This document shows, one piece after another, positions 18,056 through 26,297 of a DNA stretch of 64,000 nt (the stretch's first letter is position 1; the number at the start of each line of letters is the position of its first letter). Location: positions 5,361,501 to 5,425,500 of the forward strand of contig NZ_CP108423.1 of the NCBI RefSeq assembly GCF_035917235.1, written 5' to 3'. The notes under the pieces are model-generated. The model was not told where the DNA came from. It worked only from the letters and a program-made list of their open reading frames with translations, and did no database searches. Origin of the DNA: Streptomyces sp. NBC_01294. GTDB lineage: Bacteria > Actinomycetota > Actinomycetes > Streptomycetales > Streptomycetaceae. A program made the translations under genes and the position numbers.

Positions 18056-19171
18056 TCAGCCGTCCCGGTACTTGGGTGCGGGCGGCGCGGACACGCCGGG
18101 CAGCACGGGCTGCAGGTGCTTGAGGTACGCCTTCATCCACGGGCTGTCACTGCCGCCCGCGCGGTAGTTCTCCAGCACCTTGTTGACGCGGCGGACCAGG
18201 TCCGACGCGTCCTTGTTCATCGCCACCCCGTAGAACTCGCGGGTGAAGGGCGAGCCCACCAGCTGCACCGCGGGGTCCTGCGCGGCCTGGCCGGCCGCGA
18301 GGGCGTTGTCCGTGATGATGCCGTCCACCTCGCCCAGCTGGAGCCGGACCAGGCAGTCGAGCTGGTTGGCCACGGTGACCGGCACCGAGCCGTACGACTG
18401 GGCCTTCAGCGCCGCCTCCGCCGTGGAACCGGCCGCGAAGCAGATCCGCTTGTCCTTCAGCGAGGTGTCGTACCCGGTGATCGGCGAGCCCTTGGGGGCC
18501 AGCACCTGCTGCCCGGCCTCGAAGTAGGCCGTCGAGAAGGCGACGTCCTCCAGCCGCTTGCAGTTGATGGTCATGGTCCGCACGACGATGTCGACGCGGC
18601 CCTCCTGCAGGGCAGGGATGCGCTGGCTGGTGGGGATCGCCCGGTAGATGACCGCGTTCTCGTCGCCCAGGATGTCCTTGGCGATGGCCTTGACCAGGTC
18701 GATGTCGAAGCCGTCCAGGCGGCTGCCCTCGGCCGTCTGGTTGCGGTAGCCCCAGCGGAAGCTGTTCTGGTCCACGCCGGCGACGAGCTTGCCCGCAGCC
18801 TTGATCCGCGCGATGGCCGCCCCGTCCACCTCGGCCGGGCGCAGGCTGGCCTCGGGGTCCTGGCAGGTGTCGGTGAGGACCCACGGTGCGGCCGGGGCCG
18901 CCGCCATGGCCGCGGGCCTGCGGACCGGCGGCGCGCCCGCGTCCGGCGTCGCGTGGGCCAGCGGCAGCAGCACGACCGCGGCCGTCATCGCACAGGCGGC
19001 GGCCATCGCGCTCACCCCGCCCCAGCCGCGCAGCCGGCCCGCCGCCCGCCGTATCCCGGACACCGCGACCGGAGCCGCCTCGCGGCCCTCGAAGCCGCCG
19101 CGACCCGCACGGCCTTCGCGGCCCTCGTAACCCTCGTGACCTTCGGCGGCCCGCCTCGCTCGTATCCGCAT
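18056..19171 (-). CDS. glnH: GlnH-like amino-acid-binding protein with signal-anchor
   Basis: A 371-residue SBP_bac_3-family protein. The binding domain begins near residue 110 (IARIKAAGKLVAGVDQNSFRWGY) and contains GFDIDLVKAIAKDILG, RVDIVVRTMTINCKR and GEVDGIITDNALAA, typical of glutamate/aspartate binders. The N-terminus is odd: about 50 charged residues with EG(R/Y)-type repeats precede a hydrophobic segment at about 52-73, and no lipobox Cys follows. It could be a membrane-anchored rather than lipid-anchored sensor. ATG 19171 lies 5 nt after the glnX stop and overlaps GGTGAG. In mycobacteria GlnH binds Asp and related amino acids and signals through GlnX to PknG; no ABC permease genes accompany it here. 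Confidence 0.85.
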   Translation of the reverse strand: MRIRARRAAEGHEGYEGREGRAGRGGFEGREAAPVAVSGIRRAAGRLRGWGGVSAMAAACAMTAAVVLLPLAHATPDAGAPPVRRPAAMAAAPAAPWVLTDTCQDPEASLRPAEVDGAAIARIKAAGKLVAGVDQNSFRWGYRNQTAEGSRLDGFDIDLVKAIAKDILGDENAVIYRAIPTSQRIPALQEGRVDIVVRTMTINCKRLEDVAFSTAYFEAGQQVLAPKGSPITGYDTSLKDKRICFAAGSTAEAALKAQSYGSVPVTVANQLDCLVRLQLGEVDGIITDNALAAGQAAQDPAVQLVGSPFTREFYGVAMNKDASDLVRRVNKVLENYRAGGSDSPWMKAYLKHLQPVLPGVSAPPAPKYRDG

Positions 19172-19176
19172 CGCTC

Positions 19177-20562
19177 TCACCTGTACTCCGAAAGCCTGCG
19201 CCCGATACCGAGCAGAGCCGCTGCCGCGCCGACGACCACCAGGATCGCGGACCCCGTCACCAGACCGCCCAGCGCGCCGATCCCGTCCCGGGCCGCACGG
19301 GTGAACTCCCGCTGTTCGTGGGCCACCGCCAGCTCCAGCGAGGCGTCCACCGTGTCGAAGGCGGCCCCGCTGCTCTCCTTGTGCTTCGCGTCCCCGACGA
19401 CCAGGGGCAGCGCGGCCTCGTAGTCCCCCTTCAAGTCCGCCTCCCGGGCCGCCGTGTGCCGCTGCTTCCACTGCTTCACGCCGTCCACGGCCCGGCTCAC
19501 GGGCGTCCGGCCGGCTTCGTCGTCGGCCAGTTGCAGCGCGGTCGCCAGTCCGGCGTCCAGCTGCTTCATGTTGTTCGTGAATTCCACGTCGTACTTGTCG
19601 GACTTCTTGTCGTCCGCCAGGACGGCGCCCCGCGCGATCAGAGTCAGGTTCTCACCGGCGCGCGCCTTCAGCGATGCGATCCGCGCGTCGTTGAGCACCT
19701 TCATGGACTCCTGCCCGTCCGCCCGGGCTTCACTCAGCGACGACCGGGCCACGGTGTGCCCCACGGCCAGCCACAGCAGGACCACCACCGACGCGGCCGT
19801 CGCGGCCATCAGTCCGTGGTTGAAGACCCGGTTGGTGTGCAGGTAGTTGCGCCGCTGCGCCCACACCAGGGCGGCGACCGCGAGCACGCCCAGACCGAGC
19901 GAGGCCAGCGGCCAGGAGCGGGCGTCGTCGTGGTCCGTGTAGAGCCGGCCGGTCTCCGCCTCGTACAGCCGCTGCGCGGCGGGCAGCAGCTGGGTGGTCA
20001 TCTGCTCGTTGGCGTAGCGGAGATAGGCACCGCCCAGCGGCAGGCCCTGCCGGTTGGTGGCCCGGGCCTGCTCGATCAGGCCCGTGTAGCGCGGCAGCTG
20101 CTCGCTCAGCAGGGCGATCTGCTCGCGCGAGTCCTCGTTGCCGCCGGTGTTGGCGGCCGCGCTGACCAGCAGCTTGGAGGCGTTGGCGATGTCCTTCTCG
20201 TACCGCTGGCGGACCTCGCGCGGCTCCTGACCCCCCAGGAGGAACCCGCTGGAGGAGGTCGTGTCGGCGTCCGCGAGGGAGCGGTAGATGCTCGCCGCGT
20301 CCGCGCTCAGCGGCTGGCTGCGGCCCACCACGTCGTCGGCCGCGGTCGACCGGCCGGAGATCTCCCACACGCTCACCGTGCCGAACAGCACGATCAGCGC
20401 GGCCAGGACGGCCCCGATGATCCGCAGCCGCCCCGGCTCGGTGGTCGCCGCCTCGCGCAGCCGCTCCACGCCCTCGGCCCAGGCGGTGCTGCGCCCCGGC
20501 GGCCCGTCGGGCGGCACGGAAACACCGCCCCCGGGCGCGGGCGCGCGTGATGTGATCGCCAC
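19177..20562 (-). CDS. glnX: GlnX-like four-helix membrane sensor protein
   Basis: A 461-residue membrane protein with hydrophobic segments at about 46-66, 218-236, 250-270 and 430-455. Segments 1/2 and 3/4 each bracket a helical, presumably extracytoplasmic domain of about 150 residues, resembling two tandem chemoreceptor-type four-helix sensor domains. No HAMP, kinase or transporter motif is evident. It is the first gene of a seven-gene minus-strand operon, and its order with glnH and pknG matches mycobacterial Rv0412c-Rv0411c-Rv0410c (from memory). The role inferred is to pass the GlnH ligand state across the membrane to PknG. GTG 20562 has GGGGGAGG 6-7 nt upstream; a 6-bp hairpin at 20591-20606 lies in the probable leader. 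Confidence 0.85.
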   Translation of the reverse strand: MAITSRAPAPGGGVSVPPDGPPGRSTAWAEGVERLREAATTEPGRLRIIGAVLAALIVLFGTVSVWEISGRSTAADDVVGRSQPLSADAASIYRSLADADTTSSSGFLLGGQEPREVRQRYEKDIANASKLLVSAAANTGGNEDSREQIALLSEQLPRYTGLIEQARATNRQGLPLGGAYLRYANEQMTTQLLPAAQRLYEAETGRLYTDHDDARSWPLASLGLGVLAVAALVWAQRRNYLHTNRVFNHGLMAATAASVVVLLWLAVGHTVARSSLSEARADGQESMKVLNDARIASLKARAGENLTLIARGAVLADDKKSDKYDVEFTNNMKQLDAGLATALQLADDEAGRTPVSRAVDGVKQWKQRHTAAREADLKGDYEAALPLVVGDAKHKESSGAAFDTVDASLELAVAHEQREFTRAARDGIGALGGLVTGSAILVVVGAAAALLGIGRRLSEYR

Positions 20563-20767
20563 CGTGACCTCCCCCTCGGTCCTGTCGTCCCCCGGCCAAC
20601 GCCGGGAGGTACCCCCTGCGCAGCAGTATGGCCGTAGTGCCGGTGGACCACAGCACCCGGTGCCGGATCCAGGGCGATGCGCCCGCGGGCGCCCTCCGTC
20701 ACGCCCTTCACCTCAATACGCGTTCACCGGCGCCACGGTTCCAGACCCGCCGCCTTCCGGGGCGGGT

Positions 20768-21772
20768 TCATCCGAAATGGGTACGGAGTTTTTCGTGGGC
20801 CCCGGGAGGGGAGCCGACCGCGTCCAGGCCCAGGAGCCCGGCGCCCAGCACCGGCGGGGCCGTGATCACGGTGATCAGGGCGCGCGGGGCCCGGGCGGTG
20901 AGGGCCGTCGCGATCCGGTCGTTGAGCTGGGGGTGCCGGGCCGCCAGGACGCCGCCGCCCAGGACCACCGGGACCTCCTCGTCGAGCAGGCCCAGACGGG
21001 ACAGCGCCACCGACGCCATCGCCACGATCTCGTCCGCCTGGCGGTGCACCAGCGACAGCGCCACCGGGTCCCCGGCGGCCGCCACCGCGAACAGCACCGC
21101 GGTCAGCTCGTGCCGCCGGCCGTGCGGGACGCCGCCCAGGTGCAGCGCCTCGATCAGCGAGGCCATCGAGTCGTGGCCGAGGTGCGCGGGAAGCGCCCGG
21201 GCCAGCTCCGTCGCCCCGCCCCGCCCGTCCTCGGCCCGGGCCGCGCACCACAGGGCCTCCTCGGCCAGGCTGCCCCCGCCGCCCCAGTCGCCGGAGATCC
21301 GGCCGAGGGCGGGGAAGCGCGCGGTCCGCCCGTCCGGGGTCATCCCCACGCAGTTGATGCCCGCCCCGCACACCACCGCGACACCGCGGGGCTCGTCCAC
21401 GCCGGCCCGCAGGACGGCGAAGGTGTCGTTGCGCACGTCGGTGGCCGCGCCCCAGCCGCGCGCGCCGATCGCGTCCGCGAGCCGGCGCTCCTCCACCGGC
21501 AGGTCGGCGTTGGCCAGGCACGCCGACACCCGGGCGGCGTACGGGGATCCGGGCCCGGCCGCGGGCAGTCCGGCGGCGGCCACCGCCTCGGCGACGGCCT
21601 GTCCGAGGACGTCCACCGCCGCCTCCACGCCGTGGCGCGGAGGCTGGAAGCCCCCGGACCGGCCGGTGCCCAGCACGGTGCCGTCGGCGGCGATCAGCGC
21701 CACGTCGGTCTTGCTGTTGCCCGCGTCGACCGCCAGCACCGAAGGCAGGCTCATGCGGGTCGTGCGGGTCAT
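20768..21772 (-). CDS. csnK: Sugar kinase, BadF/N-acetylglucosamine-kinase type (CsnK)
   Basis: About 334 residues of an ASKHA-fold kinase. The phosphate-1 motif is LAVDAGNSKTDVAL near the start; GAGINCVGMTPDG, ISGDWGGGGSLAEEA and VVLGGGVLAARHP are typical of the BadF/BadG/GlcNAc-kinase family. ATG 21772 overlaps the csnH stop (ATGA); ATG 21754 (MSLPS) is an alternative. Last gene of the csn operon. By comparison with the S. coelicolor csnR-K cluster it should phosphorylate glucosamine or a derivative released from imported chitosan oligosaccharides. Its stop is about 200 bp from the divergent-side glnX promoter region. Confidence 0.8.
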   Translation of the reverse strand: MTRTTRMSLPSVLAVDAGNSKTDVALIAADGTVLGTGRSGGFQPPRHGVEAAVDVLGQAVAEAVAAAGLPAAGPGSPYAARVSACLANADLPVEERRLADAIGARGWGAATDVRNDTFAVLRAGVDEPRGVAVVCGAGINCVGMTPDGRTARFPALGRISGDWGGGGSLAEEALWCAARAEDGRGGATELARALPAHLGHDSMASLIEALHLGGVPHGRRHELTAVLFAVAAAGDPVALSLVHRQADEIVAMASVALSRLGLLDEEVPVVLGGGVLAARHPQLNDRIATALTARAPRALITVITAPPVLGAGLLGLDAVGSPPGAHEKLRTHFG

Positions 21773-23043
21773 GCCCACGGCAGGTGCTCCTTGTTGTGGG
21801 CGAGGAGCCGGTCGGTCAGCCCTTCGGCCAGGTCGAACTGGCCGACCAGCGGATGCGCCAGCAGCGCCTTGCAGACCCGATCGCGCCCGCCGCGCAGCGC
21901 CGCGTCCAGCGCGAGGTCCTCGTACGCCGTCACGTGCGAGAGCAGCCCGGCGAACAGCGGGTCCAGCCGCGGCACCGGCAGCGGCCGCGGGCCGGAGCCG
22001 TTCGTGCCCCGGACACGCGCCTGCACCTCGATGACCGCGTCGTCCGGCAGGAAGGGCAGTGTGCCGTCGTTGCGGGTGTTGACCACCTGGAAGGCCGGGC
22101 CGCCGTCGCCCAGCAGCGAGGCCGCCAGGTCCACGGCGGCCTCCGAGTAGAAGGCGCCGCCCCGCTTGGCCAGCAGGGCCGGCTTCTCATCCAGCGCGGG
22201 GTCCCCGTACAGGGCGAGCAGTTCTCGTTCCATCGCGGCGACCTCGGCGGCCCGCGAGGGCCTGGTGCCGAGTTCCCGTACGACCTCGTCGTGGGCGTAG
22301 AAGTAGCGCAGGTAGTAGGAGGGGACGACGCCGAGCCGGTCCAGCACCGCCCGCGGCAGGTGGAGGTCCGCGGCGACGGCCTCGCCGTGATCGGCCAGCA
22401 GCCGCGCCAGCAGGTCCTCGCCGTCGGGGCCGCCCCTGCGCACGCCGAACTCCCACGTGAGGTGGTTCAGGCCCACGTGGTCGAGGTGGACGTCGGCCGG
22501 TGCCAGCTCCAGCAGGGCCGCGAACTTCCGCTGGAAGCCGATGGCGACGTTGCACAGCCCGACCGCCTTGTGCCCGGCCTGGAGCAGGGCCCGGGTGACG
22601 ATCCCGACCGGGTTGGTGAAGTCGATGATCCACGCGTCCGGGCTGGCCCGCCGGACCCGCTCGGCGATGTCGAGGACGACCGGGACGGTGCGCAGCGCCT
22701 TGGCGAGCCCGCCCGCGCCCGTGGTCTCCTGCCCCACGCAGCCGCACTCCAGCGGCCAGGTCTCGTCCCGCAGCCGGGCGGCCTGCCCGCCGACGCGCAG
22801 CTGGATCAGGACCGCGTCGGCCCCCTCGACCCCCGCGTCGAGGTCGGCGGTGGTGGTGACGCGGCCGGGGTGTCCCTGCCGGGCGAAGATCCGCCGGGCC
22901 AGGCCGCCGATCAGCTCCAGCCGTTCGGTGGCCGGGTCGATCAGTACGAGCTCGCTGACGGGCAGGGTGTCGCGCAGCCGTGCGAAGCCGTCGATCAGTT
23001 CGGGGGTGTAGGTGGAACCGCCGCCCACCACTGCGAGTTTCAT
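21769..23043 (-). CDS. csnH: Family 4 glycoside hydrolase (CsnH)
   Basis: A 424-residue GH4 enzyme. GH4 glycosidases use NAD+ and a divalent metal in a redox-assisted elimination mechanism. Seen here are the N-terminal Rossmann motif VVGGGSTYTPELIDGF, the metal-binding Cys in VGLCNVAIGFQRK, the His in HVGLNHLTWEF and the NPVGIVTRAL region, all family hallmarks. ATG 23043 lies 5 nt after csnG. Many GH4 enzymes prefer 6-phosphosugars, but this operon has no PTS, so it likely acts on unphosphorylated glucosamine oligosaccharides inside the cell, with the downstream kinase acting afterwards. That order is inference. Confidence 0.85.
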   Translation of the reverse strand: MKLAVVGGGSTYTPELIDGFARLRDTLPVSELVLIDPATERLELIGGLARRIFARQGHPGRVTTTADLDAGVEGADAVLIQLRVGGQAARLRDETWPLECGCVGQETTGAGGLAKALRTVPVVLDIAERVRRASPDAWIIDFTNPVGIVTRALLQAGHKAVGLCNVAIGFQRKFAALLELAPADVHLDHVGLNHLTWEFGVRRGGPDGEDLLARLLADHGEAVAADLHLPRAVLDRLGVVPSYYLRYFYAHDEVVRELGTRPSRAAEVAAMERELLALYGDPALDEKPALLAKRGGAFYSEAAVDLAASLLGDGGPAFQVVNTRNDGTLPFLPDDAVIEVQARVRGTNGSGPRPLPVPRLDPLFAGLLSHVTAYEDLALDAALRGGRDRVCKALLAHPLVGQFDLAEGLTDRLLAHNKEHLPWA

Positions 23044-23048
23044 CGTCG

Positions 23049-23888
23049 TCAGCCTTTCACGCCGGTCAGGGTGACTCCCTCGACGAACGCCTTCTGGGCG
23101 AAGAAGAAGAGGACGATCACCGGTGCCATGACCAGCACGGTCGCGGCCATGGTCAGGTTCCAGTTGGTGTGGTGCGCCCCCTTGAAGGACTCCAGTCCGT
23201 AACTGAGGGTCCAGGCGGCGGGGTTGTCGGAGGCGTAGATCTGCGGGCCGAAGTAGTCGTTCCAGGCGCAGAAGAACTGGAAGAGCGCGACGGCGGCGAT
23301 CCCGGGCCTGGCCATCGGCAGGACCACGCGCAGCAGGGTGCGCACCTCCCCGCAGCCGTCGACGCGGGCCGCGTCCAGGTACTCGTCGGGGATGGTCAGC
23401 AGGAACTGGCGGAGCAGGAAGATGGAGAAGGCGTCGCCGAAGGCCATCGGGATGATCAGGGGCCACAGGGTGCCCGAGAGGTCGAGCTGCTTGGCCCAGA
23501 AGAGGTACATCGGGATGACCACCACCTGCGGCGGCAGCATCATCATGGCGATCACGAGGAGCAGGGAGAGCCGCCGTCCGCGGAAGCGGAACTTGGCGAG
23601 CGCGTACGCGACGGGCACGGAGGAGACCACGGTCAACAGGGTGCCGAGTCCGGCGTACAGCAGCGTGTTGCGCCACCAGGTCAGGAAGCCCGGGGTGTGC
23701 CACACGGCGGTGTAGTTGCCCCATTCCCAGGTGTCGGGCCACAGGTCGCGGGTCAGCGCCTGCCGGTCGCCCATCAGGGAGGTGAGGAGCAGGAAGACGA
23801 ACGGCAGGACGAAGAAGAGGGCGGCGGCCACGCCGAGCGCGTGCACCCCGACCCAGTGCAGGACCGCCTTGCGGCCGCGGGCGCTCAT
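23049..23888 (-). CDS. csnG: Carbohydrate ABC transporter permease (CsnG)
   Basis: A 279-residue inner-membrane permease of the MalG type with about six hydrophobic segments. The ABC-coupling EAA-like loop is DEYLDAARVDGCGEVRTLLR, followed by VLPMARPGIAAVALFQF. ATG 23888 overlaps the csnF stop by 4 nt. It forms the translocation pore with CsnF. No ATPase gene is in the cluster, so a shared MsiK-type ATPase elsewhere is expected, as is usual for Streptomyces sugar importers. Confidence 0.88.
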   Translation of the reverse strand: MSARGRKAVLHWVGVHALGVAAALFFVLPFVFLLLTSLMGDRQALTRDLWPDTWEWGNYTAVWHTPGFLTWWRNTLLYAGLGTLLTVVSSVPVAYALAKFRFRGRRLSLLLVIAMMMLPPQVVVIPMYLFWAKQLDLSGTLWPLIIPMAFGDAFSIFLLRQFLLTIPDEYLDAARVDGCGEVRTLLRVVLPMARPGIAAVALFQFFCAWNDYFGPQIYASDNPAAWTLSYGLESFKGAHHTNWNLTMAATVLVMAPVIVLFFFAQKAFVEGVTLTGVKG

Positions 23889-24829
23889 TCGCCTGCTCCG
23901 ATCAGACCGCCGCGGCGCCGCATCAGGAGTGCGGTGAACGCCATGGAGAGGGCGAACAGGACGAGCGCGACGACGCACGCGGTGCCGTAGTCGAAGCGCT
24001 GGAAGCCGAGGTTGTAGACGAGCTGCGGCAGGGTCAGCGTGGACTTGTCGGGGTAGCCGGGCTCGAACTGCTGGCCCGAGCCGCCGATCACCCCGGCCGC
24101 GACCTTTCCCGCCACCAGCGGCTGGGCGTAGTACTGCATGGCCTGGATGACCCCGGTGACCACGGCGAACATGATGATCGGCGCGATGTTCGGCAGGGTG
24201 ATGTGCCGGAAGCGCGCCCACGGGCCGGCCCCGTCCAGCTCGGCGGCCTCGTACTGCTCCTTCGGTACGTCGAGCAGCGCGGCCATGAAGATGACCATCA
24301 GGTCGCCCACCCCCCACAGGGCGAGGGCGGTCAGTGCGGGTTTGGACCAGTCGGCGTCGGTGAACCAGCCGGGGGTGGGCAGGCCCGCGGAGTCCAGCAG
24401 GGTGTTGACGGGGCCGGTGCCGGGGTTGAGGAGGAAGACGAAGGCCAGGGTCGCGGCGACCGGCGGGGCCAGGTAGGGCAGGTAGAACAGGGTCCGGAAG
24501 ACCCCGACCCCCGTCTTGATCTTCGTGACGAGCAGGCCGACGCCGAGGCCGAAGACGACCCGGCAGCTCACCATCACCACGACCAGCCACAGGGTGTTGC
24601 GCATCGCCGGCCAGAACAGCGGATAGTCCGTGAAGACGTAGCTCCAGTTGTCCAGGCCGTTGAAGGCGGGCTGCCGGAAGCCGTCGTACCGGGTGAAGGA
24701 GAAGTACAGGGTGGACAGCAGTGGGTAGGCGAAGAAGACCGAGAAGCCGATCAGCCAGGGGGACATGAAGGCCGCGGTCCGCAGGGCGGACCGGCGGTGC
24801 TTCGACCGCAGGGCGTGCGCGCTGGTCAT
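23885..24829 (-). CDS. csnF: Carbohydrate ABC transporter permease (CsnF)
   Basis: A 314-residue permease of the MalF/UgpA type with six predicted membrane segments. The first is MSPWLIGFSVFFAYPLLSTL and the coupling loop is KEQYEAAELDGAGPWARFRH. The start ATG 24829 is 5 nt after the csnE stop, with coupling on the other side by ATGA overlap to csnG. Together the pair should import glucosamine oligosaccharides delivered by CsnE. Confidence 0.88.
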   Translation of the reverse strand: MTSAHALRSKHRRSALRTAAFMSPWLIGFSVFFAYPLLSTLYFSFTRYDGFRQPAFNGLDNWSYVFTDYPLFWPAMRNTLWLVVVMVSCRVVFGLGVGLLVTKIKTGVGVFRTLFYLPYLAPPVAATLAFVFLLNPGTGPVNTLLDSAGLPTPGWFTDADWSKPALTALALWGVGDLMVIFMAALLDVPKEQYEAAELDGAGPWARFRHITLPNIAPIIMFAVVTGVIQAMQYYAQPLVAGKVAAGVIGGSGQQFEPGYPDKSTLTLPQLVYNLGFQRFDYGTACVVALVLFALSMAFTALLMRRRGGLIGAGE

Positions 24830-24834
24830 CGCGG

Positions 24835-26169
24835 CTACTTCGCCTTCGCGATGTCCGTGTCGATCTGCCGGTCGGTCCTGGCGAGACCGGCCGGGATGTC
24901 GGCGACGTCGCCCTTCTCGACCGCGTACGCGAAGTCCGTGAAGGTCAGCTGGTAGGTGCCGCCGTCTGCCTGGGCCGGGGTGGTGCTGGACTTCGGGTGC
25001 CGGGCGATGTCGAGGAACGTCTTGAACTCCGGGGTCACCTGGAGGTTCGGGGACTCCAGGGCGGCCAGCGTGGACGGCACGTTGTGGATGGAGTTGGCGA
25101 AGGCCACCACCGCCTCGGTGTCGGTCGTCATGTACTTGACCAGCTCCCAGGCCGCGTTCTGCTTCTTGCTGCCCGCGGCGATGCCCATGATCGTGCCGGA
25201 GAGGTAGCCCTTGCCGTAGTCGGCGGCCTGCTCGTCCGGGACGGGCAGCGGCGCGGTGCCGATCTCGAACGCGACGCCGGCCTCCTTGGCCATCGGGGCC
25301 CGCCACTCGCCGTCGATCTGCATGGCCACCCGGCCGGTGTGGAAGGGGTGTTCGGCGCTCCACTCGTCACCGAACGTGGAGCGGAACCGCTCCAGCTTCT
25401 CGTAGCCGCCGAGCTTGGCCACCAGGTCCTTCTGCGCGGTCAGCATCTTCGCGAAGGCCGGGTCCGCGGCCAGGTTGGACTTCCCGTCGGGGCCGAAGTA
25501 GGCGGGGCTCCACTGCGCGGCCAGCCGCATGGGGGTGGTCTCGTAGCCGTGGAAGGTGGGCATCAGGCCGACCTGCTCGTACGAGTCGCCCTTGGGCTTC
25601 GTCAGCTTCTGCGCGACCTCGGTGAACTCGCTCCAGGTCCTGGGCGGTGCGGTGATGCCGGCGGCCGCGAAGGCGGTCTTGTTGTAGACGAGGCCGTAGG
25701 CGTCGTTCAGCAGCGGCAGCGTGCACTGGTTGTCGTTGAACTGCGTGTATTCCAGCAGGGTCTTGGGGAAGACCTTCGTCTTGTCGATCCCGGACTTCTT
25801 CAGGAAGGGGTTCAGGTCGACGAAGGCGCGGGAGTTGCAGAACTTGCCCACGCTGTCGGTGGTGAAGGAGGAGACCACGTCGGGGGCCTTGTCACCGCCC
25901 GCGCGCAGCGCCTGGTTGACCTTGTCGTCGGTCATGTTGCCCGTGACCTCGACCTTGATGTTCGGGTGCGCCTTCTCGAACCGGGCGATGTTGTCCTCGA
26001 TCGCCTTGGTCTCGCCGGGCGCCGACCAGCCGTGCCAGAAGGTGAGGGTGACCTCCGCCTTCGGATCGTCGGCGGCGGTGTCGGCGCCCTGGCCCGTACA
26101 GGCGGTGGCGAGTGCGGATATCGCGGCGAGGAGGGCGGTTGCGGTGGTCAGGCGTCCGGTTCTGGGCAT
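24835..26169 (-). CDS. csnE: Sugar-binding lipoprotein of ABC importer (CsnE)
   Basis: A 444-residue SBP_bac_1 protein. The signal peptide ends in a lipobox with Cys24 (ALATAC|TGQG), so it is lipid-anchored outside the membrane. The family start TLTFWHGWSAPGETKAIEDN and the aromatic-rich ligand lobe (YGLVYNKTAF, TWSEFTEVAQKLT) are clear. It should capture chitosan-derived oligosaccharides. A degenerate copy of the ROK operator lies 23-37 bp upstream (26192-26206), suggesting direct control by CsnR in addition to read-through from the csnR promoter. Confidence 0.85.
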   Translation of the reverse strand: MPRTGRLTTATALLAAISALATACTGQGADTAADDPKAEVTLTFWHGWSAPGETKAIEDNIARFEKAHPNIKVEVTGNMTDDKVNQALRAGGDKAPDVVSSFTTDSVGKFCNSRAFVDLNPFLKKSGIDKTKVFPKTLLEYTQFNDNQCTLPLLNDAYGLVYNKTAFAAAGITAPPRTWSEFTEVAQKLTKPKGDSYEQVGLMPTFHGYETTPMRLAAQWSPAYFGPDGKSNLAADPAFAKMLTAQKDLVAKLGGYEKLERFRSTFGDEWSAEHPFHTGRVAMQIDGEWRAPMAKEAGVAFEIGTAPLPVPDEQAADYGKGYLSGTIMGIAAGSKKQNAAWELVKYMTTDTEAVVAFANSIHNVPSTLAALESPNLQVTPEFKTFLDIARHPKSSTTPAQADGGTYQLTFTDFAYAVEKGDVADIPAGLARTDRQIDTDIAKAK

Positions 26170-26191
26170 GGCGGGGCTCGCTCTCTGCGGA

Positions 26192-26206
26192 GGACGAAAC
26201 TTCCGG
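26192..26206. promoter_or_regulatory. Degenerate ROK/CsnR operator upstream of csnE
   Basis: On the minus strand, CCGGAAGTTTCGTCC shares the AAGTTTC core and most flanking positions with the strong operator upstream of csnR. It lies just before the csnE start. Confidence 0.45.
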
Positions 26207-26297
26207 TGGGGGCTGGTGGAGGTGCCAGTGGCAGGTGCCAGTGGGTTTGCGGGCGGGGTGGGGTGCGTGGGGGTGCCGGGGGTGGGGGTGGGGCGGT

